Shown piece after piece: positions 25,506 through 34,600 of a stretch of 53,124 nt of DNA. The stretch is taken from positions 1-53,124 of the forward strand of contig CAJTLE010000006.1 in the NCBI GenBank assembly GCA_910577085.1, written 5' to 3'. The notes below the pieces were generated by a model. That model worked only from the letters and a program-made list of their open reading frames with translations, had not been told where the DNA came from and searched no databases. Each line of letters starts with the position of its first letter. Positions within the stretch are counted from its first letter, which is position 1. A program made the position numbers and the translations under genes. The DNA is from an uncultured Allobaculum sp. Its GTDB lineage: Bacteria > Bacillota_I > Bacilli_A > Erysipelotrichales > Erysipelotrichaceae.

Positions 25506-26072
25506 ATCAATAACCGAAAAGTTGTCCCTAACAATGTCAACGATGATCTCTATAATGAAAAGATTCCATTCCGGGAAGTACTGGTCATCGATGCCAATGG
25601 AAAACAATTAGGAGTTAAATCCAGAAATGAGGCTCTGGACATTGCGTACAGACAGAATCTGGATCTGCTTTGTGTGGCTCCTAAAGCTCGTCCAGCTGTC
25701 TGCAAAGTCCTCAACTATGGTAAATACCACTTTGAGCAGCAGAAAAAAGAAAAGGAAGCCAAGCGTAAACAGCACACCGTTGAGCTGAAGTCGCTGCGTC
25801 TTTCTCCTGTAGTGGATACGCATGATTTTGAAACCAAGCTCCGCCAGGTTCGTAAATGGATTGAGCAGGGCATGAAAGTCAAAATTGATATGCGATTCCG
25901 CGGACGTATGATGACGCGTCAGGATGTTGGCCGTCAGATTATGAACGACTTTCTCGAGCAGGTAAAGGATATCGCAGTGGTGGAAAAGAAACCAGCACTC
26001 GAAGGTAATGTAATGTCCATTGTCCTTGCACCGCAGAAAAAGAAACAGGCACCAGCGCCTGAAAAGAACTGA
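25503..26072 (+). CDS. infC: Translation initiation factor IF-3
   Basis: Binds the 30S subunit, keeps it free of 50S and checks the start codon. From the AUU start the protein is 189 residues, (M)INNRKVVPNNVNDDLYNEKIPFREV, and matches the family: the N-domain with LGVKSRNEALDIA and LDLLCVAPKARPAVCKVLNYGKYHFEQQKKEKEAKRK up to the linker, then the C-domain with KSLRLSPVVDTHDFETKLRQVRKW and FRGRMMTRQDVG. The AUU start predicts autorepression. rpmI follows after 25 bp and rplT after a further 18 bp, forming the standard operon. Confidence 0.95.
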   Translation: MINNRKVVPNNVNDDLYNEKIPFREVLVIDANGKQLGVKSRNEALDIAYRQNLDLLCVAPKARPAVCKVLNYGKYHFEQQKKEKEAKRKQHTVELKSLRLSPVVDTHDFETKLRQVRKWIEQGMKVKIDMRFRGRMMTRQDVGRQIMNDFLEQVKDIAVVEKKPALEGNVMSIVLAPQKKKQAPAPEKN

Positions 26073-26097
26073 ACCATAAAGAAGGAGAAATATTCAC

Positions 26098-26292
26098 ATG
26101 CCAAAAATGAAAAGCCACAGAGGTCTGGCAAAACGTGTTAAAAAAACCGGATCTGGAAAACTGAAAAGACATCACGCTTATACTTCTCATCGTTTCCATG
26201 GGAAGACAAAAGACCAGAGACGCCACTTAGCTAAATCTGGAATTGTTGACCACAGCGACTACAAAAGAATCAAAGACATGCTTGTGAAATAA
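26098..26292 (+). CDS. rpmI: Ribosomal protein bL35
   Basis: A 64-residue basic protein of the large subunit with the family start PKMKSHRGLAKRVKKTGSGKLKRHHAY and SHRFHGKTKDQRRHLAKS. GAAGGAG precedes the ATG. It sits between infC and rplT as in most bacteria. Confidence 0.97.
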   Translation: MPKMKSHRGLAKRVKKTGSGKLKRHHAYTSHRFHGKTKDQRRHLAKSGIVDHSDYKRIKDMLVK

Positions 26293-26310
26293 GAGGAGGA
26301 TTAAGAGAAT

Positions 26311-26670
26311 ATGCCAAGAGTAAAAGGTGGAGTAGTCTCCCGTAGAAGAAGAAAAAAAGTCTTAAAACTTGCTAAAGGTTACTTTGGAAGTAAACATACC
26401 CTGTACAAAACTGCCAATGAGCAGGTAATGCACAGCTTTAAATATGCATACAATGACCGTCGTAAACTGAAAGGCAATATGCGTAAAATCTGGATTGCAC
26501 GTATCAACGCTGCAGCCCGCATGAACGATATTTCCTATTCCAAACTCATGCACGGTCTGAAACTGGCTAACATCGACATCAACCGTAAGATGTTATCCGA
26601 AATGGCTATCCATGATGCTGCTGGCTTCACAAAAATCGTTGATGAAGCAAAAGCTGCTCTCGCGAAGTAA
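26311..26670 (+). CDS. rplT: Ribosomal protein bL20
   Basis: A 119-residue 23S rRNA-binding protein needed for early 50S assembly. PRVKGGVVSRRRRKKVLKLAKGYFGSKH and the RKLKGNMRKIWIARINAAARMNDISYSKLMHGL segment are typical. GAGGAGG precedes the ATG. In Bacillota it represses its own operon by binding the leader; the leader here has the right place and terminator for that. Confidence 0.97.
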   Translation: MPRVKGGVVSRRRRKKVLKLAKGYFGSKHTLYKTANEQVMHSFKYAYNDRRKLKGNMRKIWIARINAAARMNDISYSKLMHGLKLANIDINRKMLSEMAIHDAAGFTKIVDEAKAALAK

Positions 26671-26688
26671 GTTTCAACAGACACTTCA

Positions 26689-26728
26689 GGTCCCAGATTC
26701 TGAGAGATCAGAATCCGGGACCTTTTTT
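26689..26728 (+). terminator. Terminator of the infC-rpmI-rplT operon
   Basis: GGTCCCAGATTCTG (26689-26702) pairs with CAGAATCCGGGACC (26709-26722) with one mismatch and is followed by TTTTTT. Confidence 0.92.
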
Positions 26729-27150
26729 GTTGTCTGAAAAAAGCTGCCTGAAGCAAGCAGGTCAGGCTGTAAGTTCATGGAGTGTCAGAAACTGTCTGAT
26801 TTTAGGATAAGTAAAGAACTGACACTGAAAATAGTGAATATATCAATTTGAGAGTATCTAAACAAACAGCGTTCATCCTGTAATTTGAATATCAGGATGT
26901 CATCTTCCTGTCAGCCTGCCATTTGGATGGTACCATGACATTCAATTGACGTAAGTGTAAATTTTAATTAAAACATAATTCTATGCATAAATCAGAATTA
27001 AAGAGCGTAAATCTGAAATAAAAGCATAAATAGTAATAAAACAATAGAAATGTAAGAATAAAATGAAGACCTTAATTGGACTTATATCCTGATGAATAGT
27101 AATGTAAGCGAAACAGTACCCTGTCAACGGGATGGAGAGGTGCCAATTGG
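26729..27150. other. A+T-rich intergenic region before the BlaI-type gene
   Basis: About 420 bp, clearly richer in A+T than its surroundings, especially 26940-27080. TTGGAC (27076-27081) and TAATGT (27100-27105), 18 bp apart, may be a promoter for the BlaI-type repressor. I see no TACA-N-TGTA operator of the classical BlaI/MecI kind and no gene. Confidence 0.45.
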
Positions 27151-27855
27151 ATGTCACGTGAATTAAAAAGCAACGAGTTCAAAATCATGCTCACGCTGTG
27201 GGATTTTAAGGAACCGGCGGCCATTTCAGACTTGCAGGGCCATTACAAGGAGCTCTTTCAGGGCCAGGAACTCAATCGGAATACAGTCAATAACATTCTG
27301 ACAAGGCTGATCAATAAAGGTTTTGTTGAATTGAAGGGATTTGGCTATTTTAAAAATGCGATTACAAGAGTCTACAGCCCGAAGGTAACCAAAGAAGAGT
27401 ACATCGCGGACTTTTTTGGTGAAGATGCAGAGAAGATCAACTTTATCGTCTATCTGTTTGGCCAGATCAAAGATAAAGCCAAGCGCAAACGCCTGATCGA
27501 AGTGTTAACTGATCAGTTTCTGTCGGAAGACTCTTCTTCGATTATCGACTCTTCGTCCCGATCAAAATCCAGACCTTCTTTGAGTGAATCCGATCCAGAT
27601 TTGAAAAAGAAGAATGCCAAGGCTTTGAAGTCCGTCGAGTATGCATCGGTCATTCAAAGACCAGAACTGCCTGGCCAGACAAATATGATGGTTGCTGAAG
27701 CGGGAGCATCGTATCAGGCTGCACCAAAACCGAAAGCTTCCAAAATCACCTCTAAAGAGGTCGTTCTTCAGCCAGCAGGACTCGACCCGAATCAGCGCAA
27801 AACCTGGCAGGAAAAAATTGGCCGGATCCCGAAGGATGAAGAGCCAGAATCCTGA
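27151..27855 (+). CDS. BlaI/MecI/CopY-type transcriptional repressor with long C-terminal tail
   Basis: A 234-residue protein. Residues 1-80 form the winged helix of the BlaI/MecI/CopY family: LKSNEFKIMLTLWDFKEPAAISDLQ, then LNRNTVNNILTRLINKGFVELKGFGYFKNAITRVYSPKVTKEEY. Residues 80-130 fit the dimerising helices. Unlike normal members (about 120-140 residues), it has ~100 extra residues rich in Ser, Lys and Pro, probably disordered. No beta-lactamase, blaR or copper ATPase gene is adjacent, so its target is unknown. The site GGAGAGG lies about ten bases before the ATG, somewhat far. Confidence 0.8.
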   Translation: MSRELKSNEFKIMLTLWDFKEPAAISDLQGHYKELFQGQELNRNTVNNILTRLINKGFVELKGFGYFKNAITRVYSPKVTKEEYIADFFGEDAEKINFIVYLFGQIKDKAKRKRLIEVLTDQFLSEDSSSIIDSSSRSKSRPSLSESDPDLKKKNAKALKSVEYASVIQRPELPGQTNMMVAEAGASYQAAPKPKASKITSKEVVLQPAGLDPNQRKTWQEKIGRIPKDEEPES

Positions 27856-27974
27856 CTGTAAATCTGAAGGTGATGCTAAAGTTTCAGGGACTTGAGATCC
27901 AGGGGAATGAAAAAGAGAACAGGATTGGAAAACTGATAAAAAGAACCGATTCCGCTCAAATGGTGAGCAGAGAA

Positions 27975-28003
27975 AAAGACCAGCCCGCGGGCTGGTCTTT
28001 CGT
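27975..28003. terminator. Bidirectional terminator between the BlaI-type gene and purB
   Basis: GACCAGCCC-GCGGGCTGGTC forms a perfect GC-rich stem (27978-27997). T residues follow on the minus strand (TTTTTCTC) and weaker ones on the plus strand. It can end purCB and the repressor gene. Confidence 0.85.
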
Positions 28004-28096
28004 TATTTCGTTCAAATTGATCTGTTGGGACAAGACTGCCCAAAGACTGTTCAGGGATTCCTGGCAGACTCCTTTTTCCAGCCTTCTCCTTTGAAA

Positions 28097-29533
28097 CTAG
28101 ACGTTGATTTCAGCGGTTAAAGCAGCAGCTTCTGGATGTTTTTCCAGAATTGGATCGACAACATTGCTGAAGAATTCAACCGTCTGTTCGGGTGCGCGGC
28201 CGACATACAGGGATGGATTCATTCTGGCCTGCAGATCTTCGAGCGTTAATGGGAAACGATCGTCGTTGGCAATGCGTTCAAGCAGATCGTTTTCCAGACC
28301 GAATTCTTTAACCTGACGGGCAGCAGCCATGGAATGAACACGGATGGCTTCGTGCAGTTCCTGACGGTCTCCGCCGGCTTTCACGGCATCCATCATGATG
28401 TTTTCCGTTGCCATGAATGGCAGCTCTTTGCGCAGGTCAGCTTCGATGACTTTTGGATAGACAACCAGACCATCAGTGATGTTCAGGTACAGATCCAGAA
28501 TGGCATCAGCCGCAAGGAAACCTTCCGCAATGGAGATTCGTTTATTGGCGGAGTCATCCAGAGTTCTTTCAAACCACTGAGTGCTGGCAGTCAGCGCCGG
28601 GTTCATGGTGTCAGAAATCAGATAGTTAGACAGGGCAGCCATGCGTTCAGAACGCATTGGGTTGCGTTTGTAGGCCATGGCCGAAGAACCGATCTGACCT
28701 TTTTCAAATGGTTCTTCCATTTCCTTTTTGTGCTGTAAAAGACGCAGGTCATTGGAGAACTTGTGAGCAGACTGGGCGATGCCGGAAAGAGCCTGGAGCA
28801 CCTGCGTGTCATATTTACGCGGGTAAGTCTGACCGGAAACCGCAAACCAGTTGTCATAGCCCATCTTGTGGCAGATGCGCTCATCGATTTCAGCAGCTTT
28901 GGCACTGTCCCCGTCAAACAGCTCTAAGAAGGAAGCCTGAGTTCCGGTGGTTCCTTTCTGACCGAGCAGTTTTTTGTTTTCCAGCAGCCATTCGATGGTT
29001 TCATAGTCCATCACCAGATCCTGAGCCCAAAGCGAAGCACGTTTTCCAACAGTAGTTGGCTGGGCTGGCTGGAAGTGGGTAAAGGCTAAAGCTGGCATAT
29101 CTTTATAAGTCAGGGCGAACTGTTTTAAACGGGCAAGGACAGCGGCAATCTTGTTTAAAAGCAGTTCAAGACCTTCATGCATGATGATCAGATCGGTGTT
29201 GTCACCAACATAGCAGCTGGTTGCACCTAAGTGAATAATGCCTTTGGCATCAGGAGCCTGCAGACCATAGGCATACACGTGGCTCATGACGTCGTGGCGG
29301 ACAATAGCCTCGCGGGCCTTGGCGTCATCGTAGTTGATGTCGGTGGCATGTTCTTTGAGCTGAGCAATCTGTTCATCGGTAATAGGAAGTCCCATTTCCT
29401 GTTCCGCTTCAGCTAAAGCGATCCAGAGTTTACGCCAGGTCTGGAATTTTTTCTCTTCAGAGAAGAGGTACTGCATTTCCTTGCTGGCATAACGTCCGGC
29501 AAAAGGGGACTGGTAGACTGTATGGTTACTCAT
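28097..29533 (-). CDS. purB: Adenylosuccinate lyase
   Basis: Splits fumarate from SAICAR in IMP synthesis and from adenylosuccinate in AMP synthesis. The 478-residue protein carries the superfamily signature GSSAMAYKRNPMRSE, with the catalytic Ser in the flexible loop, and HLGATSCYVGDNTDL and TTGTQASFLELF. The length and the N-terminus SPFAGRYASKEMQYLFSEEKKFQTWRKLW fit the PurB group rather than fumarase or aspartase. Its ATG overlaps the purC stop (ATGA). purC and purB thus form a coupled leftward unit facing away from purE. Confidence 0.96.
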   Translation of the reverse strand: MSNHTVYQSPFAGRYASKEMQYLFSEEKKFQTWRKLWIALAEAEQEMGLPITDEQIAQLKEHATDINYDDAKAREAIVRHDVMSHVYAYGLQAPDAKGIIHLGATSCYVGDNTDLIIMHEGLELLLNKIAAVLARLKQFALTYKDMPALAFTHFQPAQPTTVGKRASLWAQDLVMDYETIEWLLENKKLLGQKGTTGTQASFLELFDGDSAKAAEIDERICHKMGYDNWFAVSGQTYPRKYDTQVLQALSGIAQSAHKFSNDLRLLQHKKEMEEPFEKGQIGSSAMAYKRNPMRSERMAALSNYLISDTMNPALTASTQWFERTLDDSANKRISIAEGFLAADAILDLYLNITDGLVVYPKVIEADLRKELPFMATENIMMDAVKAGGDRQELHEAIRVHSMAAARQVKEFGLENDLLERIANDDRFPLTLEDLQARMNPSLYVGRAPEQTVEFFSNVVDPILEKHPEAAALTAEINV

Positions 29534-30246
29534 TCGGCATCAAACCCCATCCGGGCGAAGACTTCCTGATAAGCACCTTCTGGATTTCCCAGGTCGCGGC
29601 GGAAAGTATCTTTGTCCAGGTGTGCACCGGTTTTGATATCCCAGTAACGGCAGGTATCTGGAGAGATTTCATCAGCTAAAACGATGGTCCCGTCAGTTGT
29701 TTTACCGAATTCAAGTTTGAAGTCGATCAGTTCAATACCGATTTCTTTAAAGAATTCTTTGAGAACTTCATTGACCTTGAATGCATAGTCAGTGATGGTG
29801 TCGATGTCTTCCTGGGTAGCAGCTCCGATGGCTCTTGCCATGTAGGAGTTGATCAGTGGATCGCCCAGATCATCGTCTTTGTAACTGAATTCGAGTGTGG
29901 AGCATTTTAGTTCAGTTCCTTCTGGGATACCCAGACGTTTGGAGAATGAACCCGCTGCTTTGTTACGGATAATCACTTCCAGAGGAACAATCTGTACTTT
30001 TTTGACTGCAGTTTTGCGGTCATCGATTTCTTCAACTAAATGAGTTGGAACGCCTTTCTCTTCCAAAAGCTTCATCAGGTAGTTAGTCATCCGGTTGTTG
30101 ATGGCGCCTTTTCCTTTGATGGTGCCTTTCTTCAGACCGTTGAATGCTGTTGCGTCGTCCTTGTAATCCACGATCAGGATTTCAGGATCTTCAGTGCGGA
30201 ATACTTTCTTTGCTTTGCCCTCGTAGAGCATTTCTTTTTCTTCCAT
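29530..30246 (-). CDS. purC: SAICAR synthase
   Basis: Joins aspartate to CAIR with ATP. The 238-residue protein begins KEMLYEGKAKKVFRTEDP, followed by KDDATAFNGLKKGTIKGKGAINNRM, RNKAAGSFSKRLG, and the nucleotide/aspartate segment LIDFKLEFGKTTDGTIVLADEISPDTCR. The start at 30246 follows GAGGAGG; the 48-codon extension upstream runs through the promoter and is rejected. A TTGAAT-16-TATAAT promoter lies only ~30 bp upstream, so the 5' leader is very short and riboswitch control is unlikely. Confidence 0.96.
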   Translation of the reverse strand: MEEKEMLYEGKAKKVFRTEDPEILIVDYKDDATAFNGLKKGTIKGKGAINNRMTNYLMKLLEEKGVPTHLVEEIDDRKTAVKKVQIVPLEVIIRNKAAGSFSKRLGIPEGTELKCSTLEFSYKDDDLGDPLINSYMARAIGAATQEDIDTITDYAFKVNEVLKEFFKEIGIELIDFKLEFGKTTDGTIVLADEISPDTCRYWDIKTGAHLDKDTFRRDLGNPEGAYQEVFARMGFDAE

Positions 30247-30271
30247 GGTTTTCCTCCTCATAAACGATTTC

Positions 30272-30299
30272 ATTATATCGAGGGGGAAGAGTGATTCAA
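30272..30299 (-). promoter_or_regulatory. purCB promoter
   Basis: On the minus strand TTGAAT (30294-30299), 16 bp, TATAAT (30272-30277), about 25 bp before the purC ATG. Confidence 0.8.
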
Positions 30300-30468
30300 C
30301 GAATTGTTGGTTTGAAAGAGAATTATCTATTTCTTTCTGTTTCCATTGGCTTTCAAAGCGACAAGGTGAGTTGATTCTAAGCGTTTTCACAGTGATGCAT
30401 TGAAATGGCGTCCGCTTTTGTCTAACATGAATCTCGCAGAGAACCTGCAGCTTTTGGAGGATAAAGTT

Positions 30469-30522
30469 ATGGTCATGACTTTAGTGAACAAAAGTAGAAT
30501 ATTGAAAATATGCATCTTTTAG
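30469..30522 (+). CDS. Possible 17-residue leader peptide
   Basis: ATG at 30469 follows TTTTGGAGG by seven bases and opens a frame reading MVMTLVNKSRILKICIF, with its TAG at 30520-30522 inside the left arm of an intrinsic terminator. The frame can be extended upstream to an ATG at 30427 (32 residues). No amino acid is strongly enriched, so classical amino-acid attenuation is not indicated. It may be chance; the good ribosome site is the only positive evidence. Confidence 0.25.
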   Translation: MVMTLVNKSRILKICIF

Positions 30523-30551
30523 CGTACCTGCAATACCGGTGCGCTTTTTTG
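30521..30551 (+). terminator. Terminator in the purC-purE gap
   Basis: AGCGTACC pairs with GGTGCGCT (one G-T pair) around a nine-base loop, and TTTTTT follows. The transcript it would end, starting within or upstream of the purC 5' region on the plus strand, is not known. Confidence 0.7.
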
Positions 30552-30691
30552 ACGTCCAATCGAACAGATAACCGAAAAGTTGTCTGCTTATGAGCGGACA
30601 AAAGCCAATATGACCCTGAAATTAGTCGTGGTTCGGCTTATACCCTCAAAACGGGTAAGGATCAATCGCCCTCTTTTTTACGACAAAATCA

Positions 30692-30721
30692 CATAGTATT
30701 GTAAAACATACCAATACTATG
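30692..30721. repeat. Perfect 10-bp inverted repeat, operator- or hairpin-like
   Basis: CATAGTATTG (30692-30701) and CAATACTATG (30712-30721) are exact complements separated by ten bases. No T-run follows, so it is more likely a protein site or an RNA stem than a terminator. Confidence 0.6.
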
Positions 30722-30816
30722 GGAATAAAACGGGATGACGATTGTTCTCGATGACAGTTATGGTAATGAAATGGTCGGAAATGGAAATCAATGCCTTCGA
30801 AAAATCCGGAAAAATG

Positions 30817-30845
30817 AAAGCCTTTTAACAAAAACGGCTTTTTTC
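30817..30845 (+). terminator. Terminator-like hairpin in the purE leader region
   Basis: AAAGCC and GGCTTT pair around a 13-base A/T-rich loop, and further T residues follow. It lies about 265 bp before purE and may end a short upstream transcript. Confidence 0.5.
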
Positions 30846-30866
30846 GGCGGCTTTGATCCTGTCTGT

Positions 30867-30921
30867 TTTGTTATGGGTTTTGACACCGTTACGGGATTGT
30901 CAGACTGAAACCCATAACAAA
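30867..30921 (+). repeat. 14-bp inverted repeat, rod-like hairpin upstream of purE
   Basis: TTTGTTATGGGTTT (30867-30880) pairs perfectly with AAACCCATAACAAA (30908-30921), and an inner TGACA/TGTCA extends the stem. The length and perfection suggest selection, as an RNA element or a mobile-element remnant. Confidence 0.55.
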
Positions 30922-31014
30922 GACAATGAAACAATCTGAAACAGGTTCCATGAAAAACGATTCCAGATACTCTGGTTTCTCTCTTTGGAATGTAACTGAA
31001 ACGGATTTGTTTCA

Positions 31015-31042
31015 TTGCGGAATGTCATTTCAAGGGTATATT
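31015..31042 (+). promoter_or_regulatory. Candidate purE operon promoter
   Basis: TTGCGG (31015-31020), 16 bp, TATATT (31037-31042), leaving a ~60-base leader before purE. The -35 box is weak. Confidence 0.45.
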
Positions 31043-31108
31043 TCATCACGTAAAGATTTCAGCTGACTGACTGTAGAGCCAGTTTTAAGAAAGGATCAGA
31101 TAAAGGAA

Positions 31109-31606
31109 ATGGAAAACGCAAAAGTATTGGTTGTGATGGGAAGCAGATCCGATCTTCCTGTCGTTCAGGCATGCCTTGACCAGCTTAAGGATCTTGAAAT
31201 TCCTTATGAAGCAAGAGTGCTTTCAGCCCACCGCACGCCGGACGCTGTTCTCGAACTGTCCAAAAACGCCGAGAAAAATGGCATTCAAGTCATCATCGCC
31301 GCAGCCGGCGGTGCCGCACATTTAGCGGGCGTGCTGGCCAGCTCAACCATTCTGCCCATCATCGGGATTCCAATGCAGACCAGTGCCCTGGGCGGTATGG
31401 ACTCCTTATTGTCCACCGTACAGATGCCAGCCGGTGTTCCGGTTGCAACCGTAGCCATCGGTAAAGCCGGTGCCAAAAATGCCGCAATTTTAGCCGGCCA
31501 GATGATCGCTTTAAGCGATCCGGCTTTAGCTGAGCGCATCCGCACCTTCAAAGCCAATCAGGCCGCAAAAGTTCTGGAAGGCTCCAGACTGGAGGAAGAG
31601 GAATGA
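31109..31606 (+). CDS. purE: N5-carboxyaminoimidazole ribonucleotide mutase (PurE)
   Basis: Moves the carboxylate of N5-CAIR to give CAIR. The 165-residue protein has VVMGSRSDLP, LSAHRTPD with the catalytic His, AAGGAAHLAGVLAS and GMDSLLSTVQMPAGVPVATVAIG, the pattern of class I PurE, which normally needs PurK to make N5-CAIR. purK is not next to it and is absent from the window. Either it lies elsewhere or CO2-dependent turnover suffices. The stop overlaps the purL start (ATGA). Confidence 0.95.
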   Translation: MENAKVLVVMGSRSDLPVVQACLDQLKDLEIPYEARVLSAHRTPDAVLELSKNAEKNGIQVIIAAAGGAAHLAGVLASSTILPIIGIPMQTSALGGMDSLLSTVQMPAGVPVATVAIGKAGAKNAAILAGQMIALSDPALAERIRTFKANQAAKVLEGSRLEEEE

Positions 31607-34600
31607 ATACCCGGCGCCTGATCAAAAAGAAACCGGCGTATCAGATTGAAAGCCAGTCGATGCAGCAGACTTTAATCAAAGATCTGTCGCTCGATCCGGA
31701 TTTCAGCTTAGAGATGTATGTCATTTATGACATTTTCAATGCCGATGACAACGACATTGCTCTGCTTGAAGAAAACGTCATTGCCGAACCGGCTGTCGAT
31801 GAAGTGTTAGAGTCTGTCGATACCACAGGCAAGAGCGTTCTGGCCTTTGAATATCTGCCAGGCCAGTATGACCAGCGCGCAGATTCTGCCATGCAGTGTC
31901 TGATGCTGCTCAACAATAAAAAAGATGTCCGCATTCACTCGGGTACCCTGATGGTCATGGACCATGTAAGTGACGACCAGCTGGCCGCCATCGAACATTA
32001 CATGATCAACCCGGTTGAATCCCGCAAGAAAAACATGGACATCCTGGACGACTCTCAGAATGTCGCCATTCAGGATGTACCAGTTCTTGAAGGCTTTATC
32101 GACTACGACAAAGATCAGCTGGATGCCATGCGATCTTCCCTGGGTCTTGCCATGTCTTTAGAAGATCTGGCGTTCATCCAGGACTACTTCAAAAACCAGG
32201 AGCACCGCAATCCAACCATGACAGAAGTCCGGGTTCTCGATACGTACTGGTCTGATCACTGCCGTCACACCACATTCGAGACCATTCTCAAGGATGTTCA
32301 TTTCAACAACGAAACCTTCAACGAACAGATTGAAGCCGCATGGAATACGTACCTGGATCTGCGTAAAGAAAACAACCGCACTGAAAAGCCGGTGACTCTG
32401 ATGGATCTGGCCACCATTGCCGGCCGCACCTTACGCAAACGCGGCAAACTCGATGACCAGGAGGTCAGCGATGAAATCAATGCCTGCTCCGTGGAAGTGG
32501 AAGTCGATGTCAATGGTGTCAATGAGCCATGGCTGCTGATGTTCAAAAACGAAACCCACAACCACCCAACCGAAATTGAACCATTTGGTGGGGCTGCCAC
32601 CTGCATCGGTGGTGCGATCCGTGACCCGCTGTCCGGACGCAGCTATGTGTATCAGGCAATGCGTATTACCGGTGCTGGCGATATCAACGCCCCATTATCC
32701 GAAACGCTCGAACACAAACTCCCCCAGTCTAAAATCTCCAAAACAGCTGCCCGCGGTTACTCCTCTTATGGAAACCAGATCGGTCTGGCGACCACTTACG
32801 TTGAAGAAATCTTCGATCCTGGCTATGTCGCCAAACGCATGGAAGTCGGCGGCGTTGTTGGCGCCGCACCAAAAAACCATGTCAAACGCGAAAAACCAGC
32901 TGCTGGCGATGTGATTGTTTACATCGGTGGTGCAACGGGTCGTGATGGAATTGGCGGTGCAACCGGTTCTTCCAAAGAACACAACGATACCTCGCTTGAT
33001 ACCTGCTCTTCTGAAGTCCAGAAGGGTAACGCGCTGATGGAGCGTAAACTGCAGCGTCTGTTCCGCAATCCAGATGCGACCCGCCTGATCAAGAAAGCCA
33101 ACGACTTTGGGGCCGGCGGTGTTTCGGTTGCTGTTGGTGAACTTGCCGATGGTCTGATCATCGATCTGGATGCTGTTCCTGTGAAATATACCGGTCTGGA
33201 TGGCACCGAACTGGCGATTTCCGAAAGCCAGGAACGTATGGCTGTCTGCATTGCCAATGAAGATCTCGATGCGTTCCTCAAAGAATGCGAAAAAGAAAAC
33301 CTGAACGCGATTAAAGTGGCTGATGTCATTGAAGAACCACGCCTGATCATGAACTGGCGCGGCGACACCATTGTCGATCTTGACCGTCACTTCCTTGATA
33401 CAAACGGTGTCCGTCAGGAAGTGGAAGCCATCATTGAACCAGGCGAAGAAGCCTGCAGTCCATTTGCGGCAAAAGAAAACGCCAATGCCAAGACTCTCAA
33501 AGAGGTCTTAGTGGAAGCCAATACGGCTGACCAGAGTGGCCTGTCTGAAATGTTTGATGCCTCCATCGGTAAGAGCACCGTTCTCATGCCATTTGGCGGT
33601 AAAACGCAGCACACACCAGAAATTGGTTCGGTTCAGAAACTGCCAGTCGATGGATTTACCACAACCTGCTCCTTAATGACCTATGGCTTTGATCCAAAAC
33701 TGTCCCGCTTCTCGCCATGGCTTGGATCCCAGTATTCCGTCATTGAAGCCCTGGCAAGACTGGCTGCTTTAGGTGCAGACCCATTTAAAGCAAGACTCTC
33801 CAACCAGGAATACTTTGAACGCCTCAATAAAGATCCTGAAAAATGGGGCTATCCATTACAGGCTCTGCTTGGTCTTGTCAAAGCCCAGCTTGAATTTGAA
33901 ACCCCGGCCATCGGTGGTAAGGACTCCATGTCCGGAACGTTCAATGATCTCCACGTTCCACCAACACTGATCACCTTTGCGGTCACTACAGCCAAAACCG
34001 ATGACATCGTTGTCGGTGAATTTACTGGTGCCAATCATCCGGTTTATCTGCTCAAACACCAGCCGCTTGAGAATGGTGAGCCTGATTATGAAGCCCTGCG
34101 TGAAAACTTCAGATCCTTTGCCAAAGCCCATAAGGAAGGCAAAGTTCTCTCAGCCCGCACGGTTAAAGATGGCGGTATTGGCGCAGCCGCTGCCATCATG
34201 AGTTTTGGTAACGAAATTGGTGTAGACATCAAAACCGATGAACCATACAGCTTCAACCTTGGATCTTTACTCGTTGAAACAAGTGAACCAGTCGAAGAGA
34301 AAAACTGGATCCGTCTTGGCACAACCAATGATTCCAATACAATTGCCATCAACGAAGAAACCATGACCATTCCAGAAGCCTATGCAGTATGGACTTCCCG
34401 CTATTCCGGTCTGTATCCACGCACAGTCGCCCATGAAGAGGTTGAAATTGATACGCCACTGGCAAAAGGCGAACGCCGCTATTCCAAAGTTAAAGTGGAA
34501 AAACCAGTCGTTGTCATTCCAGTCTTCCCAGGTCAGAACTGTGAAATCGATACCGCCGCAAAATTCAGCCGTGCCGGAGCAGATGTTCACACCGTTGTCT

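Larger units (their letters stand above)
30300..31108. other. Divergent purC/purE intergenic region with several RNA-like structures
   Basis: About 810 bp with no firm gene but four structures on the plus strand: a terminator at 30521-30551, a perfect inverted repeat at 30692-30721, a terminator-like hairpin at 30817-30845 and a 14-bp stem at 30867-30921. A possible 17- or 32-codon ORF ends inside the first terminator (start 30427 or, after GGAGG, 30469). CCGAA-type sites resembling half of a PurR box occur at 30568-30580 (ATAACCGAAAAGT) and CCGAAC on the minus strand near 30636. No purine riboswitch core is present. Confidence 0.5.

Noticed and set aside
30300..31108. Purine or ZTP riboswitch before purE
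   Set aside because: I looked for the conserved aptamer cores and did not find them on either strand.
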